Position numbers and translations under genes: made by a program. The notes below the pieces were generated by a model, which was given only the letters and a program-made list of their open reading frames with translations, searched no databases and was not told where the DNA came from. Shown one piece after another: positions 49,611-62,878 of a stretch of 64,000 nt of DNA (position 1 is its first letter; every line of letters begins with the position of its first letter). Source of the DNA: Podarcis raffonei (lineage: Eukaryota > Chordata > Lepidosauria > Squamata > Lacertidae); contig NC_070614.1 in NCBI RefSeq assembly GCF_027172205.1, positions 50,408,001-50,472,000 of the forward strand, in the 5' to 3' direction.

Positions 49611-49683
49611 CGAGCCAGCCAGGAGTCGAACCTAGAATCTTCTGATCCGTAGTCAGACGCGTTATCCATTGCGCCACTGGCCC
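49611..49683 (-). tRNA. tRNA-Arg (ACG)
   Basis: The minus strand gives a full cloverleaf: acceptor GGGCCAG pairs with the 3' CTGGCTC side, anticodon loop CTACGGA (anticodon ACG, read as ICG), T loop ggttcgactcc. One T-stem pair is a T-G wobble. A run of A on the plus strand at 49595-49599 is the pol III terminator. Confidence 0.9.
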
Positions 49684-50110
49684 TTGGACGCGTATTACTG
49701 TGGCTGGTTTGGCTGAAGACAGAGCTGACTTAACATACATTCAGCATCCTGATTTCCCTCGGCTGGGAGAACCAGGAGACAAAGAGGCGCAGGGCAGTCT
49801 CCAAAGCTGTTTATCTTTTCCCTTTCCCAACCTATAAAGGCAAATAGCGGGATTATTTTCCTGTTCATCATAATCAAATGCAGCAGCGGATAGCAAACGG
49901 CAGGCTCCAAAGAGCTCAGATTTGCATGCATCTAATCCGAAAAGGGAGCAAAGCAGGGATACTGGTCGGTCCTCTGAGATCCCTTCCATTATCCTAAAAA
50001 CTCATCGCTGTCAAACGACGCCCAATGCGAATCCCATAAGCCGCGGGCAGAGCTTCAAAATTCCCGCGCGGCTTCCCATTTGCCCAGTTCGTTTCTCGGA
50101 TTGTAACGGG
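49684..50110. other. Intergenic, no H2A found
   Basis: In many vertebrates an H2A gene lies divergently here, upstream of H2B. I see no H2A coding sequence in either strand. Confidence 0.5.
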
Positions 50111-50114
50111 CACT

Positions 50115-50760
<646 letters not shown>

Positions 50761-50793
50761 ACTTGGGGGGAAAACCCTCCACTTAAACCAAAA

Positions 50794-50809
50794 GGCTCTT
50801 TTAAGAGCC
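50794..50809 (+). terminator. Histone 3' stem-loop
   Basis: ggctcttttaagagcc, 34 bases after the H2B stop; bound by SLBP for 3' processing. Confidence 0.95.
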
Positions 50810-51026
50810 ACACAAATTATTTTAAAAGATGAAATCACTACTGAGTTTTATTTCTTAGGGCTTCCAACTTGTCCCCAAAATATCTACTACAATCTGGCCA
50901 CCACGTTCAAAAGTAACAGTTTTAAAATGTATTAAGAAATTGGTTCAACAGAGTTACTAGAATTTAAGGATGGGGGGCGGGCTTCATTGATGTAATAAGC
51001 ATTAAGAACTGTTTACCAATCCAGTA

Positions 51027-51255
51027 CAGTGGTACCTCGGGTTACATATGCTTCAAGTTACATACGCTTCAGGTTACAGACTCCACTAACCCAGAAATAG
51101 TGTTTCAGGTTAAGAAGTGCTTCAGGATGAGAACAGAAGTCGTGCTCTGGCAGCAGCAGGAGGCCCCATTAGCTAAAGTGCTTCAGGTTAAGAACAATTT
51201 CAGGTTAAGTTCGGACCTCCAGAATGAATTAAGTACTTAACCCGAGGTACCACTG
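51027..51255. mobile_element. MITE family 1, complete copy
   Basis: cagtggtacctcgggttaca to cccgaggtaccactg with TA on both sides, between H2B and tRNA-Gln. Confidence 0.9.
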
Positions 51256-51443
51256 TACAGGAAAAGGCAAGTTAGTGTTTTTTGGGAGACAACATTGTTC
51301 TAATAACTGGCAACATATCAACCTACCACTAGTCCTTTGCATAAGCACATACATTGAGATAGCTATATACACATTTTCTAATTGGTAATTAACCATTTTC
51401 TTTTGTGCAGCTTCGGGATCTGATAATATAGTTTGTTTTATGT

Positions 51444-51515
51444 GGTTCTATGGTGTAATGTTTAGCACTCTGGACTCTGATTCCAGCGTTTTGAGTTCAC
51501 ATCTCAATAGAACCT
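51444..51515 (+). tRNA. tRNA-Gln (CTG), with paired substitutions
   Basis: 72 nt. Acceptor GGTTCTA/TAGAACC, anticodon stem CTGGA/TCCAG with loop CTCTGAT (anticodon CTG), T stem TTGAG/CTCAA. All stems pair perfectly. Against the usual vertebrate tRNA-Gln, one acceptor pair and two T-stem pairs are changed on both sides. The D loop and B box (gttcacatc) each carry a further change, so activity is uncertain. Confidence 0.75.
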
Positions 51516-52080
51516 ACATATTATTTTCCCCCTTGAGTCACAGTGAGTAAACGTTCATTAAGAATTATCAAGTCTTATCACTTCCCCAACTTTATACTTC
51601 TCTCAAAAATGTTGCCTGGTCACTTCCTCCCCCCCCCCTTTTCACTTTGTACCATATATTAATTGTGATTTCACATCTGTGAAACTAGAAACTGAATCCA
51701 TTTCTTTATTGTATTAAATCTGAATAGTCAAACCTTGGTATGTAATTGTGTTCCTTTACAACCTTTTCAATAAAATAAATATTGGACGCAGGAAAAGCGG
51801 TTTTGAGTTTCATCCAGTCTTTTCCCAGGGGACTATTTAGTGACTTATTTAGTGTCTAATCAAGGCAAGAATACCTGTGAAATCCGAAAACTCATGTTTT
51901 GAAGGAATTGGAACCTCCCCAAACTTATTTTCTCCCTATCTGGGGTTCAAACTACTTTTCCGCTTAAGATTCCCCCAATTCTCTCCCGCAGCAGCCTCTA
52001 AATATATTATCGGTCAATGTGTTCTGGTAACATGAAGATAGGTGACAGCTGCAGTTCTGATTCCTATTACCTAGGAGTCA
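51516..52080. other. Intergenic, nothing recognised
   Basis: AT-rich; no histone, tRNA or clear transposon. Confidence 0.35.
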
Positions 52081-52084
52081 TTGT

Positions 52085-52620
52085 CATCTTTTTGGCAATC
52101 TCTCATGGCCAAGTAAGATTGTCTTCCACGAATATGGTCTTAACAATGAGTCCGTAAGTGACTGTGGAGGCCAATTCTGGATCCACACGTCCTTCCACAG
52201 TGGGGACCTTGGTTTCCGGGCAGGATTTGATCATGGTGTGGATTTGCCAAGTGTGCCTTCCTCTTAGCACGTTTCCCTTGCGTCCTGAGTTCGAGTGTCT
52301 TCAAATCCCATGACACTTTTGGTAAAGACTGTTCTCCCATTGGAGCGCTTGCTGTCCAGTGTTTCCCAATTGTCGGTGTTTATACTACATTTTTAAAAGA
52401 TTTGCTTTGAGAGAGTCTTTAAAGATCTCTTTTGCTGACCACCAGCATTACGCTTTCTATTTTTAAGTACGGAATAGAGTTGTTGCTTTGGAATACGATA
52501 ATCAGGCATCCAGACATGACCAGTCCAATGAAGTTGTTGTAGAACCATTGCTTTGACACTGGTGATCTTTGCTTCTTCCAGTACACTGGCATTAGTTTGG
52601 CCTTCAAAGCAAGGTTCTTC
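52085..52620 (-). mobile_element. LINE 3' part with zinc-finger-like C-terminus
   Basis: The minus strand encodes in broken frames WFYNNFIGLVM-type and, at the end, CGRTCGSRIGLHSHLRTHC. Same family as 29440-30400. Confidence 0.65.
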
Positions 52621-53111
52621 CTTGCAGGAAGAACTTGTAGACTTTACAGATTGAGTTTTTAAAAATTAGTTCTAGAACACTTACCAGTTTTAGAATCTAA
52701 ACCTTTGGCTAATTAAGCAATCTGTGTTGCGGCCTTTTAAACTGTGTCTGGGGGGTTATTGTTATTTTCACTACGTATTTTTGTATTGTAAACCGCCCTG
52801 TAATCCGGATGAAAGGTACAGTAGTATAGAAACTTAATAATATAATATTCAGCTTTTACCAAGGGGCGCTAAAGCTAAATTAACTCTGGTCTCTTCTCCA
52901 TTCCCTTAGTTCACAGTTAAAATTAGCGGATAGATTTAAGTGAAGTGGAATTTCTGTCTCGTGCCGTGCTTTTTCCAGCCATTTATTTGTCAAAAAATAA
53001 ATACAAATCACCGCAATTCGATTTCCAAGAATCTAGGGCGGGTGTTATCAAAAGCACCGAAGTTGTAATTCATGTACGCTGACAGAACAGTTTATCTTCA
53101 CTAGGAAAACG

Positions 53112-54850
53112 ATGACAGCTAAAAATGGGAATTTGTTCAAAGATAATTATGAAAAATGTTGGGGTGAAGTGAAAAAAGATTTAGAAATTTGGTCAAATTT
53201 GAAGCTTTCCTTGTTGGGTCGAATTGCAGCTATAAAGATGAATGTATTGCCTAAGATGTTGTTTTTGTTTCAAACTTTGCAAATTTTGGACAAAATGGAT
53301 TGTTTCAAGAAGTGGCAGAAAGACATTTCTAAATTTGTCTGGCAGGGCAAGAAGCCTAGAATAAAATTTAAGATATTAACTGATGCAAAGGAAAGAGGTG
53401 GATTTGCCCTGCCAGACCTGAAACTTTATTATGAATCAGCAGCATTTTGCTGGTTGAAAGACTGGCTGCTTCTTGAGAACACAGACATTTTGGATCTTGA
53501 AGGTTTCAACAATGTTTTTGGGTGGCATGCATATTTGTGGTACGACAAGGTGAAAGCACACAAAGCTTTTAAAAATCATATTGTCAGGAGAGCACTGTTT
53601 AATGTTTGGACTAGATATAAAGATTTATTGGAAAATAAAACTCCAAGGTGGTTGTCACCAATGGAGGCTAAGGCTCAGAGAAAACTTAACATGGAGGCTA
53701 AATGGCCAAAATATTGGGAAATCTTGGAACTAGAAGGGGACAGATTGAAATTGCAGAGTTTTGAGAAATTGAAAGATAAAGTGCGAGATTGGCTTCATTA
53801 TTACCAAATAATGGAGGTTTATAATTTGGACAAGAAAGTTGGTTTCCAGGTGGAAAAATCTAAATTGGAAACAGAATTGCTAGAATCCAAAACTAAGACC
53901 TTGTCAAAAATGTATAACTTGCTGCTGAAATGGAATACTCAGGATGAGACGGTTAAATCTGTAATGATTAAATGGGCACAAGACGTTGGACATAATATTA
54001 TGTTTGCTGACTGGGAACAGTTGTGGACCACCGGGATTAAATTCACGGCATGTAATGCCTTAAGAGAGAATATTATGAAAATGATATATAGGTGGTACAT
54101 GACCCCAGTCAAGCTTGCAAAAATCTATCATTTGCCCGATAATAAATGTTGGAAATGTAAAGAGATTGAAGGGACATTCTTTCACCTTTGGTGGACGTGC
54201 CCAAAGATTAAGGCTTTCTGGGAAATGATATATAATGAACTGAAAAAGGTATTTAAATATACCTTCTTGAAGAAACCAGAGGCCTTTCTCTTGGGCATGG
54301 TCGGCCAAGTGGTGCCAAAGAAGGACAGAACTTTTTTTATGTATGCTACAACAGCAGCAAGGATACTCATCGCAAAGTATTGGAAGACGCAAGATCTACC
54401 CACTCTGGAAGAATGGCAGATGAAAATGATCGACTGTATGGGACTGGCAGAATTGACGAGCAGAATCCGTGACCAGGGAGAAGAGTCGGCTGAAGAAGAT
54501 TGGAAAAAATTTAAGGACTATTTACAGAAACATTGTAAAATTTAAGAAAGTTAGATGGTGTTGGATTGAAACTGAGAGGTTTCTAGCTGCAATGATATAT
54601 AAGAACATAGATGGGGGGGAAAAGGGTTTGAAAAATAAGGTAATGTTATAAGCTGTAATGCTTTAAATGAAGGATTTGCTGAACAAATAATCTTAATTGG
54701 GATACAAGAAGGAGAAGTATGAGGAGGTCTGAGAAATTTGTTATTTAAAAGTATGGTTTATGAATTTTATGTCTGTGTTTAATGTTTCTGTTTGTTTTGT
54801 TTGTTTGTTTAAAAAATTGGAAAATTTAATAAATATTCTTTAAAAAAAAA
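53112..54850 (+). mobile_element. L1, 5'-truncated, young
   Basis: An open frame of 477 codons equals the C-terminal part of the L1 at 17919 with few differences (CWKCKEIEGTFFHLWWTC). The 3' UTR ends in an A run. Flanked by a perfect 19-bp duplication, tatcttcactaggaaaacg (53093-53111 and 54851-54869). It stands about 200 bp upstream of the H4 start codon. Confidence 0.95.
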
Positions 54851-54939
54851 TATCTTCACTAGGAAAACGTCATTCGGCAGGTTGAATTGTATGAAGACCC
54901 GCGGCATATTTTTACTGGTTGAGAGGCGTGGGTGGAGCA

Positions 54940-54982
54940 AACGTTGAAGTTTTCCCTCTGGTCGGATCCGATGATATAAAAG
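54940..54982 (+). promoter_or_regulatory. H4 proximal promoter
   Basis: ggtcggatccga (like the H4 subtype element) followed by TATAAAAG at 54975-54982, 67 bases before the ATG. No CCAAT box between it and the L1. Confidence 0.75.
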
Positions 54983-55039
54983 GACAACTGCAGAGGCTTA
55001 CGCTACATTGGTTTCTCGTGAGACTGCAGCCGATTGTGA

Positions 55040-55360
<321 letters not shown>

Positions 55361-55389
55361 ATTCTTGATTCCGTATTCGCAGCACAAAC

Positions 55390-55405
55390 GGCCCTTTTAA
55401 GGGCC
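55390..55405 (+). terminator. Histone 3' stem-loop (H4)
   Basis: ggcccttttaagggcc; one stem pair differs from the other copies in the window but pairing is kept. Confidence 0.95.
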
Positions 55406-55705
55406 ACCACTTGCCCATAAAAGAGCTGTTAAAATCGCTAAAATGTTCTATTTTTTAAAAGGCTTTCTGCATCTGCACTAGTGAATTTGGAATTCTCGAG
55501 AGTTTGGCTTGACTTCATAGAGCTGACTGAAGGGACGGAAGGCTTGAAGTAAAAAGCTTTATCGTTCCTGTTGGGGTTTTTTTTCAAGGTCACAAGCACC
55601 TAATGTAACCTAGAACTAGCATGGGCGGTTTAGATACTTGGTTTTCTTTGGTTGCACAATAACTATGCCTTTTCAATATATATTTCCAGAGCGTTCATGG
55701 CGGGC

Positions 55706-55777
55706 GGGGATGTAGCTCAGTGGTAGAGCGCATGCTTTGCATGTATGAGGCCCCGGGTTCGATCCCCGGCATCTCCA
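55706..55777 (+). tRNA. tRNA-Ala (TGC)
   Basis: 72 nt. Acceptor GGGGATG pairs with CATCTCC, carrying the G3-T70 pair that is the alanine identity element. Anticodon TGC in ctttgcatg, T loop ggttcgatcc. TTTTT terminator a few bases downstream. Confidence 0.95.
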
Positions 55778-55789
55778 TTAAGCTTTTTG

Positions 55790-56560
55790 CACACGAAATT
55801 GTACGTTTTAATTTTTAAAAATAGGATGGATTTCCTGATTAGATATCGTCCTAGCCTACAGAAGATACCCACACCTGAAGATTTTATTAATGCCTTCGAT
55901 ACTTGTTGAAAAAGGGGCATAACGAGTCCCCATAGGGCAATTGCCAAAACTATGCAATGCACGTGATTGCTCGAAGCCGTTTAATCCGATTATCAATGGC
56001 GCCCCCCCCCGGGGATTTAAGAGAATCGATTATCATGAGAACACGTTGGAATCTGATTTAGGAAAGCTTCATATCAAAAAGGGAGGTGGCGTTTTTTTAG
56101 AAGCGCAACGGTGCTTGAAAAATTGGTCGACACTTCCGTCCCTGAACCTTGAGAAACAGAACGGAAGGGAAGGCTTGGGGAGATTATCGGGGGTTTGGGC
56201 GTTGGGAGAGAAACTACGGGGGAAATCAAAATAGTGCAGTAATCAAACGGTTTTCTACAGGAACTTGCAAGCCTCCGTTTTGAATGCTAAAGAGTAAAAG
56301 ACAAAGCAACAGGACTTTCTTTCAAAAATAATTCGGCTAAGAAGTTGGCAATCATATGAGTGCTCAGCAATTTTATTGCGAATTTACAGTACTATATTCC
56401 GTTTCTCAAAAGGAAATTTGGGGTTTGTCTGATTTTCAATGGGAACAGATAGTCTGAATCTAAAATTAACCCATTTTGATCTAATGATTGTATTATCTTT
56501 TTAAAAAGGATTTCCCTGAAACGTTTTGCTCAATTTGGCCTCTGGCTTCCAATCGCTTTT
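55790..56560. other. Intergenic, nothing recognised
   Basis: No histone, tRNA or clear transposon. A C/G run (ccccccccgggg) at 56003. Confidence 0.35.
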
Positions 56561-56574
56561 TTGATTGGATAACA

Positions 56575-56767
56575 ATGAAAGCTTTCTAGTCAGCGACCAA
56601 TAACATATTGAGCTTGTAATTCAAACTGTAGGGAGCGAAGTTCTTGAACCAATGGGAAACAGGTATTTTCTGCCTATAGAAACTCAGTATTTGAAACAGT
56701 CTCCTGACCAGCCAATCAGAAAACAAGCGCTTCAAGCCCTTCATTTGCATAAAGCTGGCATAAAAGG
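56575..56767 (+). promoter_or_regulatory. H2B promoter (second copy)
   Basis: CCAAT boxes near 56600, 56650 and 56712, octamer ATTTGCAT at 56743-56750 and a TATA-like cataaaag at 56759. Confidence 0.85.
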
Positions 56768-56797
56768 CGTTTGTCTTTCTCTGCGCTACAGAAGTAG

Positions 56798-57193
<396 letters not shown>

Positions 57194-57226
57194 ACTTTAA
57201 AAGCCAACACTCCACTTAAACCCAAA

Positions 57227-57242
57227 GGCTCTTTTAAGAGCC
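57227..57242 (+). terminator. Histone 3' stem-loop (H2B copy 2)
   Basis: ggctcttttaagagcc, followed by agaagagctgtac at 57257, a U7-type downstream element. Confidence 0.95.
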
Positions 57243-57279
57243 CTCCACTTTTTCTTTAGAAGAGCTGTACTTGCTTTAC

Positions 57280-58090
57280 ACTTTAAAAAAGTCCTAGATG
57301 CATGCAGCAGATTCCAGTGTTGTAAAATTAACCCAAGCGTGCTTAAGGTTGGCTTATTGGATAACCAGCACATATGCTCAATTTGCTATTAAATCAAGAA
57401 ATAAACCAAGCTATTGCAGTTTCCCACCTAGTTGTAGCTGATATTACAGTCACAAACACGCAGCATTCTTTCCAGTATGCTGTGGAAATCCAAAGTTGTG
57501 AACTGTATACCAGCTGCCTTAAGCATGAAACAGCAAAGCTGGATGTTAAAACTGCAGGTTGGATCAGCTGTAAATCAAATGTGTAGGACCGACCCTTTTG
57601 ATACAAGTAGAAACTTCTAGGTTAGGGGAAGCAATTATAAGGAGGCACTGTTCTTTTACGGAAATAGCTGTAAAATTTCCCAATGCATGTACATAATAGA
57701 GATCCAAGCTTTCTACCCTGTTGGTCCTATGCATAGACGCACTGAAAGTATATGAAGATCAAATACGGGTCTGCTGCAGGTATAACTTAGCTGGCAGGAC
57801 ACGCCAAAGGTAGTTATTTTAAGCAGCGTCTCAGGTTGAAGATTCCTAAAGCATTAGCAAAGTGGCCAAAAATATTTGCATTTTTCTAAACTATCATGGA
57901 CATATACATCCTGTAAAAGGGATCTACCACCACCCCGACCTAAGAGTGCTTAGTATTTATATCTGTAGAAGTTGTGTGCTGAGAATGTATCATTTTGGGG
58001 CGCAAATTTTCGCTTATGTACACGATGGGCATTTTGCCCTACCGAAGGCAACACCGAAAGCAAGGAAAACAAGAGCAATCTCCAGCAATT
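57280..58090. other. Intergenic, nothing recognised
   Basis: Between the 3' ends of H2B and H3, which converge. No gene or transposon recognised. Confidence 0.35.
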
Positions 58091-58105
58091 TCCAGAGTAT
58101 GTAGT

Positions 58106-58121
58106 GGCTCTTAAAAGAGCC
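58106..58121 (-). terminator. Histone 3' stem-loop (H3)
   Basis: ggctcttttaagagcc on the minus strand, 26 bases after the H3 stop. Confidence 0.95.
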
Positions 58122-58147
58122 TTTTGTTCTTTGAGCGAGGTCCCGGT

Positions 58148-58745
<598 letters not shown>

Positions 58746-58854
58746 TGAAGCACCCACGTCTCAATCCTTTTCTCTTTTTTATCTTCCCTAGTTTGCCTCG
58801 CTCACAATATATTTCTTGTTTCCAGGATTCTTTTAATAAAATGAAAGGCTAGGA

Positions 58855-59235
58855 CACAACATAGGTGGACTTAATTTCATGAAGAACATACATTTCTGGG
58901 CTGTGCTCCCTCAGTTTGAGTTTCAATTTCTTAGGGATTACCTAAGGGAGGGAAAACTAAATCTAAACTAAAACTAAGCGAGGGAAAAACTAAATACTTT
59001 TATTTAAATATCCCGCGCGGCGACACGATTAGACAAAAGTGGAAGTGACCAATCAGAACGGAGCAAATGGTGGCACAGCGTGAGACTTAAATTCTGCGGG
59101 AATTGTACAGAGAATTACAGAAAGTGCCGGTTTACATGCTTGAACCTGATTAGAGGAGTAGATAGAACACAAAAGAACAAAAGAAAATTTAGTCTTGCAA
59201 ACTAAAATGAGAGAGAAAAAGAACTCCTTTCGTAA
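58855..59235. other. Intergenic with orphan promoter-like segment
   Basis: 59005-59100 holds cccgcgcggcgacacg and gtgaccaatcagaacgg, resembling a histone CCAAT region, but no histone gene follows on either strand. Confidence 0.3.
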
Positions 59236-59317
59236 GGTAGCGTGGCCGAGCGGTCTAAGGCGCTGGATTAAGGCTCCAGTCTCTTCGGGGGCGTGGGTTC
59301 GAATCCCACCGCTGCCA
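59236..59317 (+). tRNA. tRNA-Leu (AAG)
   Basis: 82 nt with a long variable arm (class II). Acceptor GGTAGCG/CGCTGCC, anticodon loop TTAAGGC, variable arm tctcttcgggggcg, T loop ggttcgaatcc. TTTT terminator follows at 59325. Confidence 0.95.
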
Positions 59318-59601
59318 GTATCTATTTTCCTGTTAACAGAATGCTGACCACATGAAAGATTGTTTTTTCCCCCCTGCTACTGTCTGAGTTCTGGAACCCG
59401 CAAGCGATTTTATGTTCAGTTTCATACGACTGAGATTGTATCGTAAATTCAATATTAGCATTGTCTTCAGTATAAGCGGAGTATAGCATTCTTAATCTAA
59501 CACTTTAAACTGTTAATAATATAGAATAATAGCAACAATACATGTACAGCTATTGTTTCTGCTATCACCATTTCCGCGCCTCCCCGGCAAAATGTGCGCT
59601 T

Positions 59602-59673
59602 CTCCCCGTCGGGGAATCGAACCCCGGTCTCCCGCGTGACAGGCGGGGATACTTACCACTATACTAACGAGGA
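59602..59673 (-). tRNA. tRNA-Asp (GTC)
   Basis: 72 nt on the minus strand: TCCTCGTTAGTATAGTGGTA start, anticodon GTC in cctgtcacg, T loop ggttcgattcc, terminator TTTT (plus-strand aaaa at 59589-59592). Confidence 0.95.
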
Positions 59674-59985
59674 CTTCGCTGATCTGCAGTTTTCCTGATT
59701 TGGTGTTATCCTAATAGTATTCGAGTCTGCCTAAATGCTGAGACCTCCCAAAAAGCAGGTGTGACTAATTATGTACGAGGATGCTGCAGCCCTGGTTTTC
59801 TTTTTTAATGCAATGTTTCTCACATTTACCTGGGACGAAGGCCCATTGCATATAATGAGGCCTCCTTTCGGATAAACACGCATAGGTTTGCACTGTTAAA
59901 CAGCTTAGAAAGTGATTTCTGACCTTTCCTTGATTTTTTGAAGTGATTCATTTTCCTAAGAGTTTCCTAAGAGTTTTCACTGATG

Positions 59986-60546
59986 GAGGCCTTTCTCTTG
60001 GGTATTGTCGGCCAGGGGGTGTTAAAGATAGATACAATTTTTTTTATGTATGCTACAACAGCAGCTAGAATACTCATTGCAAAGTACTGGAAGACACAGG
60101 ATCTACCCACACTGGAAGAATGGCAGATGAAGGTGATGGACTACATGGGCTTGGCAGAAATGACGAGCAGAATCCGAAACCAGGGAAGAGAAGCGGCGGA
60201 AGAAGAATGGAAAAAGTTCAAGGACTATTTAAAGAAATATTACAAAATTAATGACAGTTAAAATGATGTTGGATTAAAATAAATGGTTACTATTAGTAAT
60301 GGTTAAGACAAAGAGAATAAGGATGATTAACATAAATTTATAGTAAAATAAGGGAAGATTCGCTGAATAATTATAAGAATTTGGAATACAGAAACGGGAG
60401 GCAAGAGGAAGTCGAGGAAGAAAGGTTAAAGAAATTAGGATATGAAATGGTACCTGTTTTTTGTTCTGTTATTGTTTGTTGTTTGTTTATGTATCTTTTG
60501 TTTGTATTAATATAAAAATTGTTTAATAAAAATATTATTAAAAAAA
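59986..60546 (+). mobile_element. L1 3' fragment
   Basis: Encodes EAFLLGIVGQGVLKIDTIFF to YYKINDS, then the 3' UTR and an A run. Flanked by a perfect 17-bp duplication aagagttttcactgatg (59969-59985 and 60547-60563). More diverged from the 17919 copy than the other young L1s. Confidence 0.95.
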
Positions 60547-60563
60547 AAGAGTTTTCACTGATG

Positions 60564-61090
60564 AAGGAGAAAAGATATTGTGCCATTGTGCAACTGTATG
60601 CCACTGGGTTGATGGGTTTTTGTGTGTGCTGTTTCCACGCTATTGTCTGTTACTATGACATTCCATTGAATTGTTGTAGCCACTGCTGTGTGGCATTATC
60701 TGTTTCTATTAATTTCTTTAAATATCTATCAAACATTTTGTATATTCAGTTCAAGGGGTCCAGAAGCAGTGTTGTATCAATTTCAGTTTTATACATTTCA
60801 CCTTTTTCAGAGGAGCAGGAACAATTTATCTTCGCCTGATTTTCAACCTCACAACAAGCTTGTGAAGTTGGCAAGACTGAGAGGGAGTGACTGGCTTCAG
60901 ATCACCTAATGAGTGACTTTTAGGTCATTTTATCACGAGCAGACAATTTAGCTGCAAGTCTTCCCGGGTCTGATGTAGCACCCTCACCAGTCATAGATGT
61001 CAGCCAATGGATCTCAGAGACTACATTGCCACCATAGCCAGCGATAAAAGGATAAAATCTCAGGGTGTTACAATATAGTTAGATGACTCC
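60564..61090. other. Intergenic, nothing recognised
   Basis: No histone, tRNA or clear transposon. Confidence 0.35.
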
Positions 61091-61109
61091 TTACTGACAT
61101 TGAAGTCTT

Positions 61110-62045
61110 AATAATAATAATAATAACAACAATGATTTATTATTTATACTCTGCCCATCTGGCTGGGTTTCCCCAGCCACTCTGGGCGGCTTCCAACAGA
61201 ATATTAAAATACAAAAATCTATTAAACATAAAAAACTTCCCTAAACACGGCTGCCTTCAGATGTCTTCTAAAACTCAGATAGTTGCTTATTTCCTTGACA
61301 TCTGATGGGAGGGTGTTCCACAGGGCGGGTGCCACCACTGAGAAGGCCCTCTGCCTGGTTCCCTGTAGCTTTGCTTCTTGCAGTGAGGGAACCGCCAGAA
61401 GGCCCTTGGAGCTGGACCTCAGTGTCCAGGCAGAACAATGGGGGTGGGGACGCTCCTTCAGGTAAACTGAGCTGTTTAGGGCTTTCAAGGTCAGCACCAA
61501 CACTTTGAATTGATCTTGGAAACATACTGGGGGCCAATGTAGGTCTTTCAGGACCGGTGTTACGTGGTCTCGGCAGGCGCTCCCAGTCACCAGTCTGGCT
61601 GCCGCATTCTGGATTAGTTGTAGTTTCTAGGTCACCTTCAAAGGTAGCCCCACACAGAGTGCATTGCAGTAGTCCAAGCAGGAAATAACTAGAGCATGCA
61701 CCACTCTGGCGAGACAGTCCGCAGGCAGGGAGGGCCTCATCCTGCGTACCAGATGGAGCTGGTAGACAGCTGCCCTGGACACAGAATTGACCTGCGCCTC
61801 CATGGACAGCTGTGAGTCCAAAATGACTCCCAGGCTGCGCACCTGGTCCTTCGGGGGCACAGTTGCCCCATTCAGGACCAGGGAGTCCTCCACACCCACC
61901 CACCTCCTGTCCCCCCAAACTAGCACTTCTGTCTTGTCAGAATTCAACCTCAGTCTATTAGCTGCCATCCATCCTCCAACCGCCTCCAGACACTTGCAAT
62001 AACCAAAGGCACCCAGACCCTGTCTTCTGTGGGACATCCACAAGG
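61110..62045 (-). mobile_element. CR1/L2-clade LINE 3' part, longest copy
   Basis: (AAT)n tail on the left. The minus strand encodes GWMAANRLRLNSDKTEVLVW, VRSLGVILDSQLSMEAQVNS, HALVISCLDYCNALCVGLPL, KDLHWPPVCFQDQFKVLVLT and LWNTLPSDVKEISNYLSFRR. Frame changes show decay. Confidence 0.9.
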
Positions 62046-62770
62046 ATCTATTCTTTGTAAACTTCAGTTTGGAGTGGAGTAGGAGAAACTGTCAGTTTCC
62101 TAAGGCACAAAGTCTGCATCTGTTGTTGTTATTGTTGTTGCAGACTCCCTTTATATCCGTGTCTATCTATTCTCAGGCGACACAGCGGACAAACCTTCTT
62201 AACAATTATTTCAGGGGAAAGCCGATCAGTTTCTGTGCAGCAGTGGTTTAGACTTTCAATAAATTCCCGCGGAATATCTTGGAAGCTTGGTTCAAAAACA
62301 ACTATACAATACCACTTTCCTTTCACTGAACGCCAGAAAACAGCACCTCATAAGACAAGCCGGATGTGCTACTTGGCTCAATTAAATAAGCAATTGTCTT
62401 GAAATAATCCGCCGAAACACGTTCCTTTCTTGGTTACTGAAAAGGAAACCCTCTAAAGTATCCTGTTAAATACTTTCCACAAGTGTCCGTCCAAAGAAAC
62501 ATTTGCTATTTTGACTTAAAAGCAAATGTTTACATATTTGAAGGCTTAAGAACTAGCCAAGGGTTGAGCTCCCCTCTGTTTTCCAGGCTTGCCTTGCATC
62601 CCCCGAACGCGAAAACCAGATCCTTAAAATCGGACATATCCTCCCCATCGATTCCTCCCGGAACGGAAATTATCCGCGGAGCTAATTTCGATTAATTGAC
62701 ATTATAAGCGGATAAAGAAGCACAACGCGGCAAAGGCCCCCAGCCAGGAATTGGCGTGCACGCGCCGTCC
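62046..62770. other. Intergenic upstream of H1
   Basis: No gene recognised. A short (TTG)n run lies at 62113-62140. Confidence 0.35.
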
Positions 62771-62812
62771 CCGAAACGCACCAATCAGAGCGCGGCTCTT
62801 CCCCTATAAATA
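62770..62812 (+). promoter_or_regulatory. H1 promoter
   Basis: CCAAT at 62781-62785 (accaatcagagcg) and TATAAATA at 62805-62812, 67 bases before the ATG. A GC-rich stretch lies between. A clear H1 box (AAACACA) was not found; gaagcacaacg at 62727 is the nearest. Confidence 0.8.
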
Positions 62813-62878
62813 CGGAGCTCCGAGCCGCTGCTCGCGCTCAGATTTCGGAGTGGAGGAAGAAGAAGGTTCACTGCGATA

